Positions 23,424 to 34,657 of a stretch of 64,000 nucleotides of DNA are shown one piece after another. Numbering within the stretch: the stretch's first letter is position 1; each line of letters begins with the position of its first letter. Location of the stretch: the NCBI GenBank assembly GCA_021234155.1, contig JAJEKV010000005.1, forward strand, positions 28,635,617 through 28,699,616, read 5' to 3'. A program made the translations under genes and the position numbers. The DNA is from Isoetes taiwanensis. Taxonomy: Eukaryota > Streptophyta > Lycopodiopsida > Isoetales > Isoetaceae. Below the pieces are notes generated by a model. It saw nothing but the letters and a program-made list of their open reading frames with translations, ran no database searches and was not told the DNA's origin.

Positions 23424-26400
23424 TTTTTTTTTTTTGAGGGTAAGAGAGTGATATATTAATTAGTATAGTATGTTTAATACTGTTTTTCCTTGTATGGGAA
23501 TATTACAGAGTGTGACTCAGTTGGCACTTGGCCTTTGTAGTTCCAGACCATGCTCGTCCTCAGATAACCAATGACACTTGAAGAATACGTAAAAACCTTA
23601 GATTTTGCCAATCCTGTCTAGAGCTTTGTTGTAATTGCGACCAAATTTCCGATAATGAGCTAAAGCCATAAGGGCCACCTCCCTATTGAAAACATTTTTC
23701 ATCTTATCTAAGGAGAGCTGCTGCCCGCCCAGAGCAATTCCACATCGATGCTTCCATATTGTCCACATGGCTATGTTGACAAGAGATGCTGAAATTATTT
23801 CCCCATCGGTGGCCATCAGTATGCCTGGCCACTGTAGCATATTAACACCAATAAGAGGACAGATCCAGTCCCAGAAGGCCTGGACTTTTTGGGATAGAAG
23901 AGCAAGTGTGTGGATTTCTGCAGTGTTACAACCAAGAGGGCACCTATCAGTTAAGAGAATTCCATTTTGGTAAAGTCTTACCATAGTGTCCAGTCCCCCT
24001 TGTAATGCTATCCACCTAAAAACTTGTAATCTCTTTGAGTATAGAGTTGCCCATGATTTGACTAGTAACTGTGTAGCTTGAATACCATCGACGCCCAACC
24101 TGCCAGCAGCCTTTAGTGGGGGGCGCGAACAAAAAAGGTTGTAGAGAGTGCTGACCACATATTTCTCTTCCTGCTTACAACTCCATCGGTCACTTGGGCC
24201 ATCCTTACCTGAGAGGCCTTCTAAGGTACGCCGAATTTCCCCAAAGATCTTTCTATCTCCTTCCCCAACATTATGCACCCTATGCTTAAAGGGGGACCAA
24301 GAGAGCCACCTCTCACCATCCTATAGATGCTCCACCTTAGTGAAGCTTGACTGTCTCCATTTAATGAACATACGGGGGTGTGTAAGACCTAGAGGGAGGC
24401 TGTTTCTTGACCAAACCTTTGTGTTTCAAAAAATGCTCAACTTACCAGCCTCTCTGGGTATGTCCATAGGCTCAAATAAAATTTGAACTTTCAACCAAGC
24501 TTCAAGTATCTTTTGCATGATGGGAGATGTGCCTGGGACAATTTTATAACTAAAGAAAAAGGAACCCATTTCGTCACAAGGTAGAGATGGCTTACCTTTT
24601 AGTGTACAACACTGAAGCCAATACATGACAAAATGTAAAGCGGGGGAGGTGATAACATGAGCTCTCCTCCAAACATATCTTCCAGCTAAAATATGTGCTT
24701 GGGTTATCGAATCTTTGCATCCCACTCCGCCATCACCTATGTCGAGACACATTTCTGCCCAGGCCACTTTATGCATTTCTCCTTTCCATATGAATTTCCT
24801 GATAATGGTCTGGATTTGATGGTAGACAGCCTTCTGGGCCACAATAGCTGAGGAATAATAGATATGGGAAGCAGCTAGAATTGCCTTAGCCACTGCTATC
24901 CTTCCAGCAATAAATAAACCTTTGGCTAACCACAAATTGATTTTCTTCCTCAGGTGATCCAAAACAGGTGACTATAAACCTTTTAAGTTTGTAGAGAGGA
25001 CTAAAAGTAGGCCAAGGAGCTTGGTAACCTCATCCTTAAAAACTCGGAAGCCAAGATTTTTCACTTTTGGATCAACATCTTCCTCAAAGGGCCAAATAAC
25101 AGCAGATTTTGAAACGTTGAGCTCTATCCCTGATATCTTTTCCAAATACATCTAATACTTCATGAAATGACTTAAAACTAGAGTCGTCTAAAGAAAATGA
25201 ATGTATCATCTGCATACTGCATAATTGTAAGTTTATCCTGGGATTCCGAAAGTTGAAGACCTGAGAGAGTGCCCTCAGAAACTTTAAACTCCACCATTCT
25301 GGTAAGAAAATTGGCGATGATTAAAAATAGGTAGGGTGCCAGGGGGCATCCTTGTCGAATTCCCTTTCTTAGTTCAAACATGCCAGAGGGCTGCCCTTGA
25401 TAAGAACTGCGGCAAAAGCAAGCTTGTTTAGGCCCAAAAATAGCTCAATGAATGAGGCACTAAAACCCATATGTAGCATAGTATCTTGAAGACCCCTCCA
25501 ACGAAGGGTATCATAAGCTTTACGAAAATCCATTTTAACAAAAACACAATTTCGTTTGGAAAGCTTACATGAGTGTAGACCTTCTCTTGCTGCAATAAAG
25601 TTATCCAAAATGTGCCTCCCTGGTGAAAAGGCTGTTTGTTCATTCCCAATAACTTTACGAAGGATAGGCTTTAATCAGTTGGCAATTACTTTCATGATGA
25701 CCTTGTATAGCACATTAGTCAAGGCAATAGGTCTCCATTCACTTAGCCTTTGTGGTCGAACAACCTTAGGAATTAACGAAATGAAATGTGGGACGAAAGG
25801 CAGATGTAGATAGTGGGGCCCTGTGCCCCTTTAAGCTTGCTTTTGATGAATGCTGGCCCAAGAAGGTCCCAAAATTCTACAAAAAACTCTGGAGGGAACC
25901 CATCAGGGTCAGGGGACTTACCTGAAGCAAGTAATGAGAGAGTTCTGAAGATTTCATCATCCATTAACTCACATGTTTAGCTCCTGTTATTATCTTGCGA
26001 AATTTCAACCCCCCATTGTATTTTTTTCAACCAACTTTGGAGCAGAGAATCATAATCACTGGGGAGAGGGTCCTCTTTAAACATGTTCTGAAAGCTATCT
26101 CTCATATATGAACCGATCCCATCACATGAGTCAATCCTGTTTTGTTGATCATCAATAATAGAAGTAATACCATTCTCAGCACGGGGCACCTGCGAGTCTG
26201 AAAAAGTGCTTGGAGTTCTCATGGTCTGCTTCTGTATACCATTTAGTTTTGAATCTTACTGCAGCCCCTCTGGCTTCTTCCTCTTCAATAGCCTTTGCTC
26301 TACCCTCGAGATCAGTCCATGGAGTGGAGGGTAGTGTTGAAAGGGTCCAACAGAAGATCTTGTTTGGTGACTCTGAGCTGGTCATATACATTATTTTTGG

Positions 26401-26565
26401 CTCTTCTAAACTCCATAACCCTATCCCGGCCTCATTTCTTGATCCAACTCTTGATCTCTCTAATTCCCTGAATCCAAGCCTTCATACTTGGTATCCCATC
26501 CTCTTGATGTCGAGAAACAAGAAAGGCTCAAAAAGCATCACAAAAAGAGGACTTTCCAATTAACG
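23424..26565 (-). mobile_element. L1-like LINE, 5'-truncated and decayed
   Basis: On the minus strand the order of pieces is that of plant L1 ORF2. A linker (25977-26563) is followed by SGKSPDPDGFPPEFFVEFW (25773-25964), then FISLIPKVVRPQRLSEWRPI and NEQTAFSPGRHILDNFI (about 25600-25800). Next come VKMDFRKAYDTL (25369-25608) and the catalytic QYADDTFIFF block near 25200. The thumb and connection (24426-24962) and a zf-RVT-type C-terminal domain follow (23598-24278; FRWIALQGGLDTMVRLYQNG, then CPLGC). In-frame stops and frameshifts separate the pieces. The endonuclease is missing, so the copy is 5'-truncated. The T run at 23424-23435 is the complement of the poly(A) tail. No clear target-site duplication was found. 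Confidence 0.85.
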
Positions 26566-27268
26566 AGGTGTTGAATTTGAAGAGCAACCATAGCTACAAC
26601 TGTTAGATTGAGAGAGAAAACAGAGAACTTCTTGACGCCATAGCCATATCTAGAATACAGAGCAACCATAGCCACAACTTTGCAAGCCTAAGAAAAAAAC
26701 CGAACCTAAAGCTAGAAGAAACTGGTGCCTAAAGCTCGAAGCATGGCTGGGACTGAGCCCAACATGGCCGATTTGGCCAGAGCGATAGCCATCTGCTCCA
26801 CCCCTTCTAACCAGGAGCTGGCTATGGCTTTGGATTTGCCATTACGGCAGGGTCTTTTATAAATCGCAAACCTTTACAAAGAAGTCGAAAGTGTCGCTTT
26901 GATAGTGGCACAAGAATAAGTGTCAACAAAATAAGAATTTAGATTGCGGCGGAGAACACGAAAAAAGAAAAATTAGAAACTCAATTACATATGTTTAGAT
27001 AAAGCAACAAAACATTCCAAGTGTTCTTGTGTTTCTCATATTTGCTGCCAGGATTTCGTCACCATCTCCCGATATTTGTCCAACCATGATGCACAATTCT
27101 TCATAGCACATGAAATTATTATGGAGTTGCATATTGTTGGTCATAATAATATTGTTCTCTCAATAGACCCAATAGGTATATACCAATTTTATATTTTAGA
27201 TTAATAAAATTCATACACTTAAGCATCTAATTTGTTCATTTCTCTAAACTTCTTACACTTATTACACT
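26566..27268. other. Short interval with one small ORF
   Basis: The plus-strand frame 26742-26861 reads MAGTEPNMADLARAIAICST and onward for 39 residues. It looks protein-like but matches nothing I know. The phrase AGAGCAACCATAGC(T/C)ACAACT occurs twice, near 26580 and 26661. Confidence 0.3.
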
Positions 27269-27470
27269 TATTACTGCTAAGGTTTTTCCCTCGAAAACCC
27301 TTCGGGGCGGGGGTTGTTCATATACTTATTACTGCTAAGGTTTTTCCCTCGAAAACCCTTCGGGGCGGGGGTTGTTTAATCCAGACAGTAATACGCGCTC
27401 TTTTTTTGTTTGGGTCCCATAGGCCAATTGCTCTCCGTGGACGATACAATCTATTCTATTCTATTCTAAT
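27269..27470 (+). mobile_element. LINE 3' tail insertion (copy 2), internally duplicated
   Basis: The same 3' block as at 7498-7640: GGTTTTTCCCTCGAAAACCC, then GGGTCCCATAGGCCAATTG, CTCCGTGGACGAT and a (CTATT)n end. The first 57 bp are duplicated in tandem (27269-27325 and 27326-27382). Nothing of the coding part precedes it, so this is a very short, strongly 5'-truncated insertion. Confidence 0.75.
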
Positions 27471-28895
27471 ATCACCTTTTTTTTTATAGAATGTTTTGCA
27501 AACATATATATATACCTTGCAATGCCCGACATCCATTACTAATATGGCCTAATTCATGTATATTTACATTTTGTTTTGGCAAGCTGTGGATGCAAAATGT
27601 ATGCAGGCCTTCAATGGGGCCATCCAAAGCATGAGAGCAATTAATAATACTGCTATTGATTTGAGACTTGCATCAACATCTCCAAAGCGTAAGACCACTG
27701 CGCACTTAGAGGAGCACAATTTAGGTACTTGACACAATTTGGGCACTCGATTTGCTATGAGAGGGGCGAGATTATGTGCATATTGCCGGCCGAGGAGGAT
27801 ATTTAAGATGGAAACCACACACTTCAGAGATGTCTTGCTTTTGGGATGATCAAGAATCATTATTTGACAACAAAAATTACAATCCATGCTTCCACAACTT
27901 CTCAAAGCACCATTTGTGCATGACTTGCCATTATACATACTTGAGGTTCTAGATGCGCGTCATCAATTACTGAGCCATCAGCAGTCACATGATCTTCTTT
28001 GTACAAACTTTTTTATTATTGACTGTCTAGTATCAACATTATTGCAAAGCTTTTTCCTTGAAAATCTTTTGAGGCAAGGATTTTTTAGTCCTAGTAGTTA
28101 TGGTTGCACTAACCTATTGTATGGGTTACATGGTTAAAAGACCTTATCTATTCTATTCTTCTAACATTGTAGAGGTTTTAAATACTTGGCTTCTTGACGC
28201 TGGAAGTAAACCAATTTTTGTCAATGCTGAAAATTATTCGAAGACAAGTGGCTGAACGCTTTTACTGCATGACAAGCTTTATGGGCATCTTGTAGAGAAC
28301 CCTCATCAGATATACTTTAGCGGAGGATGCTCAAGACATATTTCAAAGGTAACTGAACGTGATAGAAGGTGCATAGTCCTTCCTTCTTAGGCATTTGTGT
28401 TCGAAGTACAAAGTCAAAACGATCTATTGCAGTTAAAATTCAATCCAAGAAGCATTGTGGTCATGAAGTGGCTGTTATTCTTCGGGATATTTGTTGCATT
28501 CATTTTGTAGTTCATATGTTGAAGCTATATCCACTAAGTGTTGAGCTTATAGATTGACATATAGATAGGTTTTTTAATGTCTGTGGAGACTAAATTTTCC
28601 ATAGGACCCAAACAACGAAAGGGGTATGGAAGACCAAAAAGTAGAAATAAAAGATAATGCTAATGCTAATTTTAGGCCACCCTCGTGGCAGGCCTAAAAG
28701 AAAACATGTTTGCACAAATTGTAGTAATGGCAGCCAAATAATGAACACTCTTCCAACTTCACGTTTCTGGGAAATTACTGAACAATTGAGCATTCTAGGA
28801 ATTTTAAATTCAAAAGGAAATTAACAATTAAGGGTATTGTGGTAAATGTTTTTTGACTCAACGGGAATTTTAGTGGGTTCAATCTTCTCAAAAAT
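27471..28895. other. Decayed interval with a third LINE-tail remnant
   Basis: From 28035 to 28165 the order GCAAAGCTTTTTCCTTGAAAA, TAGTAGT, TATGGGTTACATGG and ATCTATTCTATTCT follows the LINE 3' block with many changes. Around 27580-27720 an open plus-strand stretch (AFNGAIQSMRAINNTAIDLR) looks like old coding sequence but was not recognised. Confidence 0.4.
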
Positions 28896-28907
28896 TTGTT
28901 TTCTGTT

Positions 28908-30842
28908 ATGGTCTTAGTGCAAATTCTTCGTAGAAAACCTCGAATTGTGCAGGTCCATTATCTGCACCAACAAAGTTTACTTGTCGAACTAGCTGGAGGT
29001 GAACATGTTAATGATAACCCAAGTTCTCCTAAGACCCAAGCTTTGGGAACACTCTGGCAGGGGTCTTTCCGAAACTATGTCTCTACTCTACGTCGGTATG
29101 GCAATCTCAAGAGATTCTCATCAGGTAAAATGGCGCACTCTAACATAGTTAAAGATATGATTAACAGCAGTTATCTGGACAACCTTGTCATAGATATGTA
29201 TGGCAAATGCAGTGCGTTGCAAGAAGCATTTCTAGTATTTTATCATATTCAGGAGAAGAATTTGTTTTCATGGAATATCATGCTTGGGACATACACCAGA
29301 TGTATATGCTTAGAAGAGGGCCGATGCTTGTTTGATAACATGCCGGAACATGATATTGTTTCATGGAATACGTTGCTCACAGCATGCGTTCAGTATGGAA
29401 GCTTGAAAGAAGCTCAGCAATTGTTTGACGGAATGCCTGTGCGGGATATTGTTTCCTGGACTGCAATGATCACCGCATATAGCAATAATAAACAAGGCAG
29501 AGAAGCTTTGGAGCTGTATAAGCAAATGCAGCAAGAGGGTATTGCTCCTGATAGGGTTACTTATTTAACCATCATTGATGTTTGTGCTGTTATGAAATCT
29601 TTAAGTGAGGGTAAACAACTACATGAACACATGTCAGCAAATGGCATGGATGTGGATCTTACTCTGTCAAATGCTCTTATCAATATGTATGGCAAGTGTG
29701 AAAGTCCACCAGATGCACGGGCTGTATTTGACAAATTAACAGAGAGGGACGTGATTACATGGACAACTATGCTTATAGCTTATGTTGAAAATGATCATTC
29801 AAACAAAGCACTTGAACTTTTTCGCGAAATGCAAAACGCAGGTATTAACCCCAATGAAGTTACTTATCTCCCAGTTCTGCAAGCATATGCAGCTATGGGA
29901 GCCTTGGCAGGAGGTAGAAGGATGCATGCTTGTATTCTGCATGCTAACCTGGGCACAAAAGTTGTTCTGGAGAATGCTCTCATGTATATGTATGGAAAGT
30001 GTGGGGATGTGATTGACCTCTTTGAAGTCTTTAACAGAATGATAAATGATGATGTGATGTCATGGAACACGTTACTTGCAGCATACGTACAGAATGGCTT
30101 TAGCAGTGAAGCTCTGCAGTTGTTTCAGAACATGAATTTGAAAGGTATTAAGCCCAGTGAGTTTACATATGCAACCATTCTTGATGCTTTGGCTGACTCA
30201 GCATCACTTGAAAAGGGCAAGCAAATACATCGGTGGATTATGCAAAGTGGATTTAAACCAGATGTTGTGGTTGGAAATGCTCTTATACACATGTATGCAA
30301 AATGTGGAAGTCTGGAAGGTGCGATATATGCATTTGGTAAAATGCAAATACGAGATTTGGTTTCATGGAATGCACTGCTAGCAGCTTACAGTCAGTGTGG
30401 ATGTGTTGACAGAACAATTCAGTTCTTCCAACAGATGCAGATGAAGGGCATAATACCAGACAGGATCACTCTCCTTTGTGTTCTATTTGCTTGCAGTCAT
30501 GGAGGTCTTCTTGATGACAGCTTTCTCTTTTATATCTCTGCAAGTCAGCAATGGGGTCTTTCCCAAACAATTGAGCATTCTCATTGCATGGCAGATCTCC
30601 TGTCAAGGTCTGGGAAATTGGACGAGGCAGAAAATTTCCTTGGGAACATGATATTTGAACCTTCTCCAAATTCTTGGACCACCTTGCTTGGTGCATGTAG
30701 AAATTTTGGTGATGTACAACAGGGTAAACGGATAGCGGAATATTTATTCTCAAAAGATCCAGAGAATGAATCTTCTTACATTCTATTATCAAATATGGTT
30801 GCTGCCACTATTAACCAGGATTCTTTTTCTAAGGTCCAGTAA
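28908..30842 (+). CDS. PLS-class pentatricopeptide repeat protein, ending in the E region
   Basis: The protein is about 644 residues from the first ATG. The printed frame opens four codons earlier at TTG. It carries tandem 31-36-residue PPR motifs of the P, L and S types (for example DIVSWTAMITAYSNNKQG and DVITWTTMLIAYVENDHSNK), each a helix pair that binds one RNA base. The family acts in mitochondria or plastids in RNA editing, splicing or stability. The C-terminal part ends at NESSYILLSNMVAATINQ followed by KVQ and a stop, that is inside the E domain and before the usual MK-x-x-GxxKxPGxSWIE block. No DYW deaminase domain follows. The first 80 residues are basic and may include a transit peptide. 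There is no intron in the coding part. It is either an E-type editing factor with a short tail or a recently truncated DYW gene. Confidence 0.85.
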   Translation: MVLVQILRRKPRIVQVHYLHQQSLLVELAGGEHVNDNPSSPKTQALGTLWQGSFRNYVSTLRRYGNLKRFSSGKMAHSNIVKDMINSSYLDNLVIDMYGKCSALQEAFLVFYHIQEKNLFSWNIMLGTYTRCICLEEGRCLFDNMPEHDIVSWNTLLTACVQYGSLKEAQQLFDGMPVRDIVSWTAMITAYSNNKQGREALELYKQMQQEGIAPDRVTYLTIIDVCAVMKSLSEGKQLHEHMSANGMDVDLTLSNALINMYGKCESPPDARAVFDKLTERDVITWTTMLIAYVENDHSNKALELFREMQNAGINPNEVTYLPVLQAYAAMGALAGGRRMHACILHANLGTKVVLENALMYMYGKCGDVIDLFEVFNRMINDDVMSWNTLLAAYVQNGFSSEALQLFQNMNLKGIKPSEFTYATILDALADSASLEKGKQIHRWIMQSGFKPDVVVGNALIHMYAKCGSLEGAIYAFGKMQIRDLVSWNALLAAYSQCGCVDRTIQFFQQMQMKGIIPDRITLLCVLFACSHGGLLDDSFLFYISASQQWGLSQTIEHSHCMADLLSRSGKLDEAENFLGNMIFEPSPNSWTTLLGACRNFGDVQQGKRIAEYLFSKDPENESSYILLSNMVAATINQDSFSKVQ

Positions 30843-31555
30843 ACTTATTGTCTACTCTTAGCATTGAGCACAACAGTGGCGAAAATTCTAGGAAGAATTT
30901 TGCACGCACCTACACATTTACCCTAAATACATCTTACCAAACCCAAAATAACCAAAATAACATATCCATATTCACTAAGGGGAAGTTCAAAGGCTGTGAT
31001 TTCTCATTGCAGTAGCACATCAGGAGAAAGCTGATTCCGTTTTTGAATGTTCGTTTTTGTGAGAATGGAGAAATAGAAAGTGGCTTGCTTTGGACTCGAG
31101 CTTCCAGCTAGAAAGCATCCTTTCTATGATTCCGTTAATCTAATCGATATTTTGCTGTCGATATTTTGTATCGTGGCTCGTGCTTCAATCTATAATTAAT
31201 TTGTATTATTATCGTAATCTATTAATTATTTCTATTATCGTGACGATTGAAGCACGAGCCACGATGCTCTGCTGTAGCCACGCCGATGTTGGTTGTAAGA
31301 TTTTTTTAATCTCGCAAATGGAACGCCAAATTGACAGAAAAGATGCTTCATTAACCGGCAGTTCCTCGACTACTTTAGATCGGCGTAAGATTTTTTTTCT
31401 GGTTTTCTTGCATTGGCACGATGCTTTATTTTGACTTATTCAAATGTTCGTTCCAATTTTTATCTCAAGCCATGTCGCAATGTTCGTTCTTTATTCTCGC
31501 AAATTTGTGGCAATTGCACGATGATGTGCATTACAGCTCACTAAGCAGCGCCTTC
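30843..31555. other. Spacer between PPR and NLR genes
   Basis: No gene. It contains the 21-bp-arm foldback at 31170-31265 and a partly repeated phrase (GTAAGATTTTTTT near 31295 and 31386). Confidence 0.5.
31170..31265. ncRNA. Perfect 21-bp-arm foldback, miRNA-precursor-like or MITE
   Basis: ATCGTGGCTCGTGCTTCAAT plus C (31170-31190) is exactly complementary to 31245-31265. The 54-nt loop is AT-rich. Arm length equals that of a plant miRNA duplex and the 96-nt whole is in the size range of short precursors. A perfect 21/21 match is unusual for a conserved plant miRNA, which normally shows a few mismatches, so a young MIR locus or a small MITE are both open. It lies 375 bp before the NLR start codon. 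Confidence 0.45.
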
Positions 31556-31563
31556 TATTTAAG
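31556..31563 (+). promoter_or_regulatory. Possible TATA box of the NLR gene
   Basis: TATTTAAG lies 77 bp before the ATG at 31640, a reasonable place for a plant TATA element with a short leader. Only the match and the position support it. Confidence 0.4.
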
Positions 31564-31639
31564 AAGCTTGGGCTGCTTTTGCTTCATCACTACCATTCTA
31601 TCATTCTATCGTTGTCTCTGTAAGTTACTATCTATTGTA

Positions 31640-33880
31640 ATGGTTCCCAGCACTTCCCAGATCTCTTCTCCAATCACTCTTTTGGAAATGTTCAAGAAAC
31701 TGGATACCACGAAATTTGTTAAAGTTTTGAAGGAAGTGGATGCCAAGAAACTGGGCAAGGTATTACCCGATCTCCCTCATTTTTTGTGCTCAACATTTCT
31801 TTCACTTGACTTTCTAAAACTGCTTTTTGCAGAAGGGAATACAAAAATTCAATGAGAATGCCCCATTGCTCACGGAATTGACAAAGAATATTTGTCAAGT
31901 TGCAGGCCAGGCACCGTTAGTTGGTATTTGCTTTCAAGCTCTTGTGATAATCCTACAAACTGCTGAAGATTATATGGAAATTGATGAAAAGGCCAACGAA
32001 TTAATAGAATATGCAAATTTCTTAAAAAAATCCATGGAAACAATCGAAAATGCAGGCGGAGGTGATGAATACTTGAAAGAAAATTGTCTGGCATTGCTCT
32101 GTGCAGAGGCCTTTGAGTTTCAGAATAAGAATTCCAGGTAGGTACTTACCTATTTATTTTATTTCCTTTGTGGTTTCTATTCATTTTCATTTGATGTTTG
32201 TGAGAAACAGACCCGTAGAGAAGTAAACCCATGACTTATTTGTAAACTTATTCAGAGCTGTAATTAGATGTATTGTGTAGAGTAGAGAGTTTAGAGGTTC
32301 CCATTCAATAAATCAAACAATGAAAGTAAGACTGGAAATGTTTGCGGTTCAGGGAACAGAGGTGGGCAAAGTGCATGTGTGGCTTCGTTTGTGCCCAATG
32401 TGACACCAAGACGCTTGATGGCCTTGCCGCCAGACTGAGAGACATGAACCAGAAGCTTTCCTTGCACTGTCAATTACTTATTTTGAATCAAGCCCCTAAG
32501 CCCAGCCAAGCCCCACTTGCTAATTCTTCTCTCAAGCTTAATAACAAATTCGTGACAGAGCCAGGAGTACGAGTCCTTGCTCTGTGTGGAATGGGAGGCC
32601 TTGGAAAAACCACCTTGTTGACAGCCTTACACCAAGACTTTCCAAAGAGTGGCAATCAGGCCAAGGCTTTTATAGAGGTGGGGAAAGACCCTGCCAATTT
32701 AATGGAAATTCAAACACGGATCTTGCAAGGATTGGAAAGCATAAATGAGACGTTCACAACCACTCAGCAAGGTCGGATTAGATTGGAGGATTGCTTAAAA
32801 GGTTTAAAGGAAAAGGGCTCAAATTTGTGCTTGTCAATCGATAATGTGTGGAAAGTAAGACATTTGAAAGAACACCTACATGTTCATCTTCCAAAATCAA
32901 GCTGTTTAATGATCTCCACACGCTCCAAAGAAGTAGCCAAGGAGTTTGGTGATATTTGTTGTCCAAAAAATGCAAATGCATTCCGACTCTTTCAGCCGAA
33001 CATGATGGGCACACAAGAGGCAGAACAATTGTTTATGAAGTGCGCAGAAATTGAAAATAAGAAGGAAGAGTCGGATCTCATAAATGAAATAGTCCCACTA
33101 TGTGGTGGGCTTCCATTGGCAATTAAAACATATGGTAGCTACTTTAGAAGGCTAGAGAGACGCAAGGAAACAGAGTGGAGAAAAGTTAAGCAACGGATCT
33201 TGACATCTACCGAATCCCCATCAACTGCGGATGACGATGACCAAGTTCCAGAATGCTTAGAACCTAGCATTGATGCTCAAATTGAGAAGGTGCAAGATGC
33301 ATTCATTGATGCCGCGCTTTTTTGGCGTGGACAATCACTTGAAATGGCCCGAAGTGCTCTATATGTTCGGGATGAAGACATTTTGGATGTTTTGTTGCAA
33401 GAGTCCATTATTTATGGCAACAAAGATTTTTCCAAGAAAGATCGACGCGAGGAGAAGCTCACTTTAGAATGCCACGACTTGTTTTTTGCCATTGCAGAGA
33501 AGCGTGCAAAGAGAAAGGGTTGGAAATATTTGACTACGTCAGAGGCAAGTGCTTGTCCCTTTATAGAAATCTATGCCCTTGTTCCCCTTTGTAAGCAACT
33601 TTCTTACTTGAATGCAATGCAAATTCTAAAAGAAACATACACTCGCCAAGATTTGGAATTTCTACCAGAAGGAGTGCGTGCAATACACATTCGCCGAGAA
33701 TCTACCATTGATTTGGGTTTTCTACCATTGCAAAAGAATCTACTTTACCTAAGATGCGATGCTAATTTTACTACGTGTGGAGCGTGTAACACTTCAGAAG
33801 ATAAAAACCATGATCTCAAAGCATTCCAATTATCTCAGAGTGTCGATCTGAGTCTTCTCCAGGTTTGGAATGTTGCCTCT
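31640..33880 (+). CDS. NB-ARC immune receptor (NLR), 5' part: N-terminal helical domain and NB-ARC
   Basis: Three exons fit in phase: 31640-31759 (ends AAG|GTATTA), 31833-32137 (ends CCAG|GTAGGT) and 32353 to about 33880. The first 140 residues are helical, without TIR motifs, and resemble the RPW8/CC-type four-helix N-termini of non-flowering-plant NLRs. The NB-ARC follows with P-loop GMGGLGKTT (32588-32614), kinase-2 LCLSIDNVW (32825-32851), RNBS-B LMISTRSKEVA, GLPL as CGGLPLAI (33101-33121), and ECHDLF in place of MHD (about 33467). Such proteins bind ADP/ATP and oligomerise to trigger defence. The exon reads into leucine-rich sequence, then meets an intron-like GT and, at 33938, a CACTA transposon. 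The LRR piece resumes at 45.7 kb. Exons here are intact, but expression across an 11.8-kb insertion is uncertain. Confidence 0.8.
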
Positions 33881-33934
33881 TACAAGAAAATGGTACATAT
33901 ATATGAAATCAAAATAACTAATCTATTTTCAACA

Positions 33935-33937
33935 TGT
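33935..33937 (+). repeat. Target-site duplication TGT (left)
   Basis: The three bases before CACTACAAG are TGT, repeated directly after the right terminus at 45707-45709. A 3-bp duplication is the signature of CACTA insertion. Confidence 0.85.
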
Positions 33938-33969
33938 CACTACAAGAGAATGATGGCTAAACGTCACAA

Positions 33970-34320
33970 CATTAGTCAGAGAGCCTTCGTAAAACAGACA
34001 AGTGTCCAAACCTTATTCCTGACGAATGAAGTGACGAGTTTTATCTGACGAATATTAGTCAGAAGATTAGTCAGAGTAAAAGTCATGTTATTAGTCATAT
34101 GTTTAGTCACTCAATTAGTCACCAGTTTAGTCAGATGACTAGTCAATGTAATAGATAGAATTTTAGTCAGTTACTTAGTCAATTTATTAAATAGCTAATT
34201 AGTCAGCTAATTAGGTACGTAATTAGTCAATGTATTACTTAGATATTTAGTCATGATATTAGTCAAATACTTAGTCAATAAGTTCGTCATAGTAATAGTT
34301 AGAATATGGGTCAATTATTA
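33970..34320 (+). repeat. CACTA subterminal repeat array, left
   Basis: Roughly fifteen copies of (A/T)TTAGTCA or close variants (CTAGTCA, TTAGTCG), spaced 8-25 bp. They are the presumed sites for the TNPA-like protein. Orientation on the plus strand is the same as in the right array. Confidence 0.85.
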
Positions 34321-34657
34321 GTGGTGATTAGGTTGGTGGGGCAATAGTCGGGCAGTTGGTCATGCAATAGTGGACAATCGGTCGGGTTATTTAGCCACAT
34401 CATTAGTTATTAGTCGGAAGAGCGGTCAATATATAATTCTATTAACATTCATTACAATAGACATATGACAATTAACATTTGTTACAACGGATAAAATAGG
34501 CAATTGACATTTGTGAACAACGGATACAATAGAATAAAAAGCAAAATGTAAAGATAAAACTTGATTACACATGAGTAGTCAAAACTTAAGACTTGATTGC
34601 AAATCAGTCGTAGTCATTACAAAGTCATTACTGATTAAAGATAGTAAAAGCAAAGTC

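Noticed and set aside
29782-30792. Shorter ORFs overlapping the PPR gene
   Set aside because: They are shadow frames of a long domain-bearing frame.
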